Below, piece after piece: positions 37,669 to 43,052 of a stretch of 43,052 bases of DNA. The DNA comes from Levilactobacillus brevis ATCC 14869 = DSM 20054 (lineage in GTDB: Bacteria > Bacillota > Bacilli > Lactobacillales > Lactobacillaceae). The stretch spans positions 114,531 to 157,582 of the forward strand of contig NZ_AZCP01000001.1 in the NCBI RefSeq assembly GCF_001433855.1. The letters are read 5' to 3'. The notes beneath the pieces are model-generated. The model was not told the DNA's origin. It did not search any database and worked only from the letters and a program-made list of their open reading frames with translations. Numbering within the stretch: the first letter of the stretch is position 1; every line of letters starts with the position of its first letter. Made by a program: the position numbers and the translations under genes.

Positions 37669-37893
37669 ATGTTAACCGGAAAAGTGAAGAGTTATAACGA
37701 GCAACGCGGCTTTGGGTTTATCACAACCCCCGCTGATGGTGATGTGTTCGTGTATTACACGGGCATTATTGGCGAAGGCTTTCGTAAATTAGAAGCGGGA
37801 CAAACTGTCCAATTCGTGATTGTCCAAGGGATGCGTGGTCCTCAAGCGGCCAAAGTGACCCCCGTTGTCACCGCAAGTACTGAGGAGGATTAA
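37669..37893 (+). CDS. Cold-shock-domain protein with unusual RNP2
   Basis: A 74-residue OB-fold protein of the cold-shock (CspA) family, expected to bind single-stranded RNA or DNA. GKVKSYNEQRGFGFI carries RNP1 (residues 13-18). RNP2, normally VFVHF, is VFVYY (26-30), so the conserved His is Tyr. The family GF(R/K)xLxxGQxVxF block is present. Length is slightly above the usual 66-70, owing to an acidic C-terminal tail. GGGAGGGA lies about 6 nt before ATG. nudF starts one base after its TAA, so they are co-transcribed. Confidence 0.85.
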   Translation: MLTGKVKSYNEQRGFGFITTPADGDVFVYYTGIIGEGFRKLEAGQTVQFVIVQGMRGPQAAKVTPVVTASTEED

Positions 37894-37894
37894 C

Positions 37895-38437
37895 ATGGAT
37901 TTAGAAGAACATGTTGAATCGACAGAGGAGCTTTATAATGGGGTGATCATCAAGGTTGAACGCCAACAAGTGCGTTTGCCTAATGGTGACTCTGCTTCTC
38001 GTGAAATTGTCCGACATGCTGGTGCTGTGGGGATTTTAGCCCTGACAGCGGATAATAAAATGATTTTAGAACGCCAATGGCGAGCACCAATTGCGGCAGC
38101 AACATTAGAGATTCCAGCCGGAAAACTCGATCAGCGTGATGCGGATAATGTTGAACACGCCGTCATTCGTGAATTAAATGAAGAGATTCGGTATCAACCC
38201 GGGCAACTAAAACGGATTACCGGTTTTTATTCCAGTGTTGGCTTTTCCGATGAATACATGACGTTATTTTTGGCAACGGATTTAAAACCCGTGACGACTG
38301 AATTACCGCGAGATCAGGGGGAAAATCTGGAGTTGCTGACAGTAACCAAGGAAGAAGCCCAAGCGATGATTGATAGTGGCGAAATCAATGACGCCAAAAC
38401 GATTACGGCCATCTATTACTGGCTATTACAGAAGTAG
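37895..38437 (+). CDS. nudF: ADP-ribose pyrophosphatase-like NUDIX hydrolase
   Basis: Members split ADP-ribose to AMP and ribose 5-phosphate. The 180-residue product has an N-terminal domain (VIIKVERQQVRLPNG) and LEIPAGKLDQ before the NUDIX helix. The NUDIX box keeps the catalytic RELNEE, but departs elsewhere: two extra residues between the Gly and the first acidic residue, Asp in place of the first Glu, and Arg (EEIR) where the box has Gly. GFSDEYMTLFLA fits the ADP-ribose group. The ATG follows GAGGAGGAT at the end of the preceding gene. Substrate is inferred. Confidence 0.85.
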   Translation: MDLEEHVESTEELYNGVIIKVERQQVRLPNGDSASREIVRHAGAVGILALTADNKMILERQWRAPIAAATLEIPAGKLDQRDADNVEHAVIRELNEEIRYQPGQLKRITGFYSSVGFSDEYMTLFLATDLKPVTTELPRDQGENLELLTVTKEEAQAMIDSGEINDAKTITAIYYWLLQK

Positions 38438-38445
38438 GTGACGAT

Positions 38446-38739
38446 ATGCGTAACGATTGGCAAGATCAAGATGAACAACCCAAAACACGAGCTGACTATC
38501 GGCGAGAACAAGAACGTGCTGAGCAGGATTTCCAGGAGCGCGATCGTAAACGGGTGGAGGTGGAAAAAGAGTACGCCCGCACGCATGGTCGATCGATGCC
38601 CGAGGATGATGATGATCGTCAGCGCATCAGTCCGGCGGAACAAAAGCAACAACGTTTGGGACGACGATTAAATTGGGCCATTGGCTGGCTTGTCGTCTTA
38701 ATTGTCATTGTGTATCTAATTTTATTTTTAGTTGATTAA
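38446..38739 (+). CDS. Single-span membrane protein, candidate MacP (PBP activator)
   Basis: A 97-residue protein with a highly charged, helical cytoplasmic tail (about residues 1-72) and one C-terminal membrane span (WAIGWLVVLIVIVYLILFLV). In pneumococcus, as I recall, macP lies between a NUDIX gene and the nucleosidase gene mtnN. Its product is a small protein of the same topology that activates the cell wall synthase PBP2a. Order, size, topology and the juxtamembrane pattern (QQRLGRRLNW) agree here. Identity with MacP is not proven. GTAGGTGA precedes ATG, 8 nt after nudF. Confidence 0.65.
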   Translation: MRNDWQDQDEQPKTRADYRREQERAEQDFQERDRKRVEVEKEYARTHGRSMPEDDDDRQRISPAEQKQQRLGRRLNWAIGWLVVLIVIVYLILFLVD

Positions 38740-38762
38740 GACTTAAGGGAGTGGACAGCAAC

Positions 38763-39455
38763 ATGACATTTGGCATTATCTGCGCCATGGAAGAAGAAAT
38801 TAAAGAATTACACGAAGCCTTGGTGGATGCTAAGACAACCAGCATTCACGGCTTGGAATTTTACACGGGTACCATTCATGACCAAGCGGTTGTGTTGGTT
38901 CGTTCAGGAATCGGTAAAGTGGAAGCCGGATTGACGACGGCCCTGTTAATTACACAATTCAATGTAGATTTAGTGATTAATTCTGGTTCTGCGGGAGCCT
39001 TGGCACCGGACTTAAATATTGGTGATGTGGTAGTTTCAACCGAAACGGCCTACCATGATGCCGATGCCCGGGCCTTTGGCTACGAATACGGGCAATTGCC
39101 CCAGCAACCTGCCCGATTCATTGCGTCTAAAGAATGGGGCGATAAGATTGTGGCCGCTGCCAGTGAAACGGGGCTGACAACGAAGCAAGGCTTGATTGTT
39201 TCTGGTGATCAATTCTTAAATAGCCCAGCTGTCATTAAAGAAATTATGGGTTACTTCCCAGATGCCCTTTCCGGTGAAATGGAAGGCGCGGCGGTCGGCC
39301 AAGTGGCGCATCAATTTGATGTGCCTTATGTGGTCGTTCGGGCAATGTCCGACAATGCCGACAATAATTCAGGCGTTGATTTTGATGATTTTATTATTGA
39401 TGCGGGTCATCGTTCCGCACAGATGTTATTAGCTCTGCTAGCAGCACAGAACTAG
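38763..39455 (+). CDS. mtnN: 5'-methylthioadenosine/S-adenosylhomocysteine nucleosidase
   Basis: Removes adenine from MTA and SAH, recycling sulfur and methyl-cycle products (SAH cleavage gives S-ribosylhomocysteine, the AI-2 precursor). The 230-residue product starts MTFGIICAMEEEI, and shows INSGSAGAL, the DADARAFGYEYGQ loop, and the ribose-binding EMEGAAVGQVA with AMSDNAD near the end. The ATG chosen has AAGGGAG about 11 nt upstream; a GTG four codons earlier is less likely. Normal length. Confidence 0.96.
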   Translation: MTFGIICAMEEEIKELHEALVDAKTTSIHGLEFYTGTIHDQAVVLVRSGIGKVEAGLTTALLITQFNVDLVINSGSAGALAPDLNIGDVVVSTETAYHDADARAFGYEYGQLPQQPARFIASKEWGDKIVAAASETGLTTKQGLIVSGDQFLNSPAVIKEIMGYFPDALSGEMEGAAVGQVAHQFDVPYVVVRAMSDNADNNSGVDFDDFIIDAGHRSAQMLLALLAAQN

Positions 39456-39481
39456 CACGGGTGATTCAGGAGGTTTTGAGC

Positions 39482-40678
39482 GTGCAAGAGATTCACATTG
39501 ACAATAGCAATGCAGTTCACGAAATTTATTTAGACAATGCGGCGACGACCCCATTAGCCCCAGAAGTTTTGGCAGAAATGACCAATAAGCTGGCAACGGT
39601 GTACGGTAATGCGTCAACGTTATATGGCTTAGGTCGTCAGGCCCATACGATTATGGAAAATAGCCGGCAGGTAATTGCGCAGAGTATTAATGCCGCTCAC
39701 GACGAAGAGATTATCTTCACCAGTGGGGGCAGTGAAAGTGATAATACGGCGATCACGCAAACGGCGATGGCCCGTCAATCATTGGGCAATCATATTATTA
39801 CGACCGCGATTGAGCATGAAGCAGTCTTGCGGCCGTTACACGCTCTTGAAGAGCAAGGCTTTGAGGTGACCTATTTGCCAGTTGATGAGCAGGGACGGAT
39901 CAGCCTAGATGATTTTAAAGCAGCCTTGCGAGATGATACGATCTTGGTAACCATCATGATGGGGAATAACGAGGTCGGTAGTCGGATGCCCATTCATGAA
40001 ATTGGCGATATTTTGAAAGACCACCAAGCTTGGTTCCATACGGATGCCGTCCAAGCTTATGGTTCATTGGATATTGATGTGCAACGTGATCATATTGATA
40101 TGTTATCGACGTCTGCACACAAGATTAACGGCCCTAAGATGATTGGTTTTCTCTATAAACATGAGGGCGTTAATTTTCCAAGTCTAATCAAGGGCGGCGA
40201 CCAAGAAGAAAAGCGACGTGCAGGCACTGAAAATGTTCCGGCAATTGCAGGCTTTGCTACCGCAGCGCAGTTATTAACGCCAGAGGTGAAGGCTGAAAAG
40301 CGAACACGGTTCCATGGCTTTAAGGAGCAAGTGGTTCAAGGCTTGACGGCTAACGGCGTTGACTTTGCTGTTAATGGGTCACTTGAAGGCGAAAATCTGG
40401 AACATGTTTTGAATATTTGGATTAAGGGGATTTCCACGTATGTCATGCAGACAAACTTGGACTTGGCCGGAATTGCCGTTTCAGGTGGGTCAGCTTGCAC
40501 GGCCGGATCGATTGAACCGTCGCACGTGTTGACTGCGATGTTTGGTGCGGACAGTCCCCGCATCGCCGAATCCATTCGATTATCATTTGGACAGCAGACA
40601 ACGCGTGATGATATTCAGGCATTCGTTGACAATGTGACGACCATTGTCAATCGGTTATCCCACAGTGAGGTGAAGTAG
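39482..40678 (+). CDS. Cysteine desulfurase (IscS/NifS-like, YrvO-type)
   Basis: PLP enzyme that takes sulfur from cysteine and passes it on as a persulfide. The 398-residue product has YLDNAATTPLAPEVL near the start, the PLP lysine K214 in TSAHKINGPKM, and the persulfide Cys339 in GGSACTAGS. The start is GTG at 39482, 8 nt after AGGAGG; an earlier GTG lacks a ribosome site. It lies close to mnmA, as Bacillus yrvO does, so its main acceptor is probably MnmA (tRNA 2-thiouridine). Located 26 nt after mtnN. Confidence 0.93.
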   Translation: MQEIHIDNSNAVHEIYLDNAATTPLAPEVLAEMTNKLATVYGNASTLYGLGRQAHTIMENSRQVIAQSINAAHDEEIIFTSGGSESDNTAITQTAMARQSLGNHIITTAIEHEAVLRPLHALEEQGFEVTYLPVDEQGRISLDDFKAALRDDTILVTIMMGNNEVGSRMPIHEIGDILKDHQAWFHTDAVQAYGSLDIDVQRDHIDMLSTSAHKINGPKMIGFLYKHEGVNFPSLIKGGDQEEKRRAGTENVPAIAGFATAAQLLTPEVKAEKRTRFHGFKEQVVQGLTANGVDFAVNGSLEGENLEHVLNIWIKGISTYVMQTNLDLAGIAVSGGSACTAGSIEPSHVLTAMFGADSPRIAESIRLSFGQQTTRDDIQAFVDNVTTIVNRLSHSEVK

Positions 40679-40679
40679 G

Positions 40680-41021
40680 ATGTTATTTGAAAAACAGATG
40701 CAAGTTGATGGTGATACAGAGACATATGAACTGCACCCCAACATCAAGCCGTATGCATTAAAGGATGTTGGCTTTCAAGTGTCCAACGCTGGTAATTACA
40801 CATTGGAGCGGTCCGTTGATCCCACGTCACCATACAATAAGAATCAAATGTTAAAGGTGACGGTTGCCAAGGATCTAAGCGGGTTTAAGATGGCCACGAC
40901 CAACGCTTCCGGTAATCGCCGGATTAACATTTTTAAAGGGCCTCACGCCACTGAAAATGTCGAGCAATATCACTTTATCTTACAGAATTTAATGGACCGA
41001 GAAATTCTACAGAAAAAATAA
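40680..41021 (+). CDS. DUF1831 family protein
   Basis: A 113-residue soluble protein. It matches the DUF1831 family, whose known crystal structure is, from memory, a Lactobacillus plantarum protein. No catalytic motif is visible; the family's constant position between the desulfurase and mnmA suggests a role in sulfur transfer to tRNA, which is inference. GAGGTGA lies at the end of the desulfurase gene, and the ATG is one base after its stop. Ends at a strong terminator. Confidence 0.88.
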   Translation: MLFEKQMQVDGDTETYELHPNIKPYALKDVGFQVSNAGNYTLERSVDPTSPYNKNQMLKVTVAKDLSGFKMATTNASGNRRINIFKGPHATENVEQYHFILQNLMDREILQKK

Positions 41022-41027
41022 TGAGAC

Positions 41028-41068
41028 AAGTAGGCCGAAAAGACATGACTTTTTGGCCTACTTTTTTT
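41028..41068 (+). terminator. Terminator after the DUF1831 gene
   Basis: AAGTAGGCC (41028-41036) pairs with GGCCTACTT (41055-41063), the inner AAAA/TTTT adds pairs, and a T run follows. Confidence 0.92.
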
Positions 41069-41139
41069 GAATCTGGATTTGACGACCGGCCATTCTTGGA
41101 TAGTCAAGACCACCATGTTTCACTTGTGATACGCCAGGC

Positions 41140-41168
41140 TTGCAAAACGCTGTCAGAATCGGTAAACT
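41140..41168 (+). promoter_or_regulatory. mnmA: Promoter of mnmA
   Basis: TTGCAA (41140-41145), a 17-bp spacer and TAAACT (41163-41168), giving a leader of about 65 nt. Confidence 0.65.
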
Positions 41169-41170
41169 AG

Positions 41171-42367
<1,197 letters not shown>

Positions 42368-42377
42368 TTAAATGAGG

Positions 42378-42408
42378 AGTATTGCTATGAATTAGCAATG
42401 CTTTTTTT
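42378..42408 (+). terminator. Terminator of mnmA
   Basis: AGTATTGCTA (42378-42387) pairs with TAGCAATGCT (42393-42402, one G-T pair), with a 5-nt loop and seven T residues. Confidence 0.92.
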
Positions 42409-42443
42409 ATTTGAAAAAAATTCGCATTTCTGATATCCCGGCT

Positions 42444-42473
42444 TTGAAATTCAGGTTAAAACTGGCATAATAT
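42444..42473 (+). promoter_or_regulatory. Promoter of the histidine phosphatase gene
   Basis: TTGAAA (42444-42449), an 18-bp spacer and TAATAT (42468-42473), about 36 nt before the start codon. Confidence 0.65.
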
Positions 42474-42509
42474 AGACTATGTGACTTTATGGAAAGGACG
42501 GATCGCAGC

Positions 42510-43052
42510 GTGAAATTATACTTTATTCGCCACGGAAAGACCCAGTGGAATTTGGAAGGTCGGTTTCAGGGAGCTGGTGGGGATTCACCGCTACTGGATG
42601 AAAGTTATCAACAAATGATTCAAGTAGGCCAATTTTTACGGCAAAAGCCATTTGTTCACGCCTATGCCAGCCCAATTAAACGCGCCCGAATAACTGCTCA
42701 ACGCGTTATCAAGGAACTGCATCAATCGGTCCCGTTGACACTGTTGAATCGGCTAGAAGAATTTCACTTAGGTAAGATGGAAGGCATGGCATTTAGTGCG
42801 GTTAAGGATCAGTATCCGGCTGAGCTGGATGCGTTTCGCAATCATCCAGAGCGTTACGATGCCCGAACCATCGGTGGTGAAACATTTGCCGAGGTGACAG
42901 CTCGAATGACACCAGCGATCCGTCAAATTGTTGCGGCTCACAATCACCCCACAGATAACGTCTTGGTCGTGAGCCATGGGGCGGCCCTTAACGCAGAAAT
43001 CAATGCGTTAATTGGCACGCCACTAGCCGATTATCGGAAGCGCGGCGGGCTG
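42510..43052 (+). CDS. Histidine phosphatase / phosphoglycerate-mutase family, 3' end outside window
   Basis: An open frame of 181 codons starts with GTG and is still open at the window end. The N-terminus KLYFIRHGKTQWN holds the catalytic R7-H8-G9, followed by GRFQG, the SPIKRARITAQ phosphate-binding Arg, the E-x-x-LGKMEG loop, the GGET segment and VVSHGAA with the second His. AAAGGA lies about 11 nt before GTG. Family members range from phosphoglycerate mutases to general phosphatases; length and specificity cannot be judged from the truncated copy. Confidence 0.9.
   Translation, partial: MKLYFIRHGKTQWNLEGRFQGAGGDSPLLDESYQQMIQVGQFLRQKPFVHAYASPIKRARITAQRVIKELHQSVPLTLLNRLEEFHLGKMEGMAFSAVKDQYPAELDAFRNHPERYDARTIGGETFAEVTARMTPAIRQIVAAHNHPTDNVLVVSHGAALNAEINALIGTPLADYRKRGGL

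Overview
The window is chromosomal DNA of a low-GC Gram-positive bacterium, almost certainly a member of the Lactobacillaceae (Lactiplantibacillus/Levilactobacillus-like). The grounds are strong AGGAGG ribosome sites, a Lactobacillales-type division and cell wall (dcw) cluster without murE, murF or ftsW, a DUF3397 gene just before mraZ, a DUF1831 gene between a cysteine desulfurase gene and mnmA, a T-box ahead of ileS, and small DUF4044 and SpxH-type proteins. The species cannot be fixed from this sequence alone.

Layout. 1-8111: housekeeping genes. These are trmB (5' end outside the window), coiA, pepF, a convergent degV, spxH (minus strand), and the divergent operon relQ-nadK-RluA-type pseudouridine synthase. 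8112-14033: an accessory, partly decayed island. It holds a degenerate sortase-anchor tail fused in frame behind the pseudouridine synthase stop, about 570 bp of AT-rich DNA, a frameshifted and stop-interrupted alpha/alpha-toroid-like gene, a coupled small membrane protein gene, two intact tandem GT4 glycosyltransferases of the TagE/GtfA-GtfB type, and a 66-codon stump of a third. 14034-20142: cutC (minus), an AI-2E-family exporter, rlmA, a candidate small RNA, trmL, ftsK, and a 40-codon DUF4044 gene (minus). 20315-34401: a DUF3397 gene and the dcw cluster mraZ-rsmH-ftsL-pbp2B-mraY-murD-murG-divIB-ftsA-ftsZ-sepF-ylmG-ylmH-divIVA. 34415-37566: a T-box and ileS. 37669-41021: a cold-shock-like protein, nudF, a MacP-like single-span protein, mtnN, a cysteine desulfurase and a DUF1831 gene. 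41240-43052: mnmA and the start of a histidine phosphatase gene that runs off the window.

How the genes work together. The dcw genes make lipid II (mraY, murD, murG) and build the divisome (ftsL, pbp2B, divIB, ftsA, ftsZ, sepF, divIVA). The mraZ upstream region carries three GTGG boxes with an exact 10-bp period, the expected autorepressor site. The nudF - single-span protein - mtnN order matches, from memory, the pneumococcal macP neighbourhood, which suggests a penicillin-binding-protein activator. The desulfurase next to mnmA supplies sulfur for tRNA 2-thiouridine, as in YrvO-MnmA. RelQ, NadK and SpxH form a stress-related block like the Bacillus yjbH-yjbO region.

The most interesting part is the 8.1-14.0 kb island. 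A GtfA/GtfB-like pair, in which one member has lost the first Glu of its E-x7-E motif, sits beside the ghost of an LPxTG-type surface protein and a broken partner gene. I read it as the remains of a surface-glycoprotein locus in which only the glycosyltransferase pair and one small membrane protein are still intact. No tRNA or rRNA gene, CRISPR array or insertion sequence was seen.
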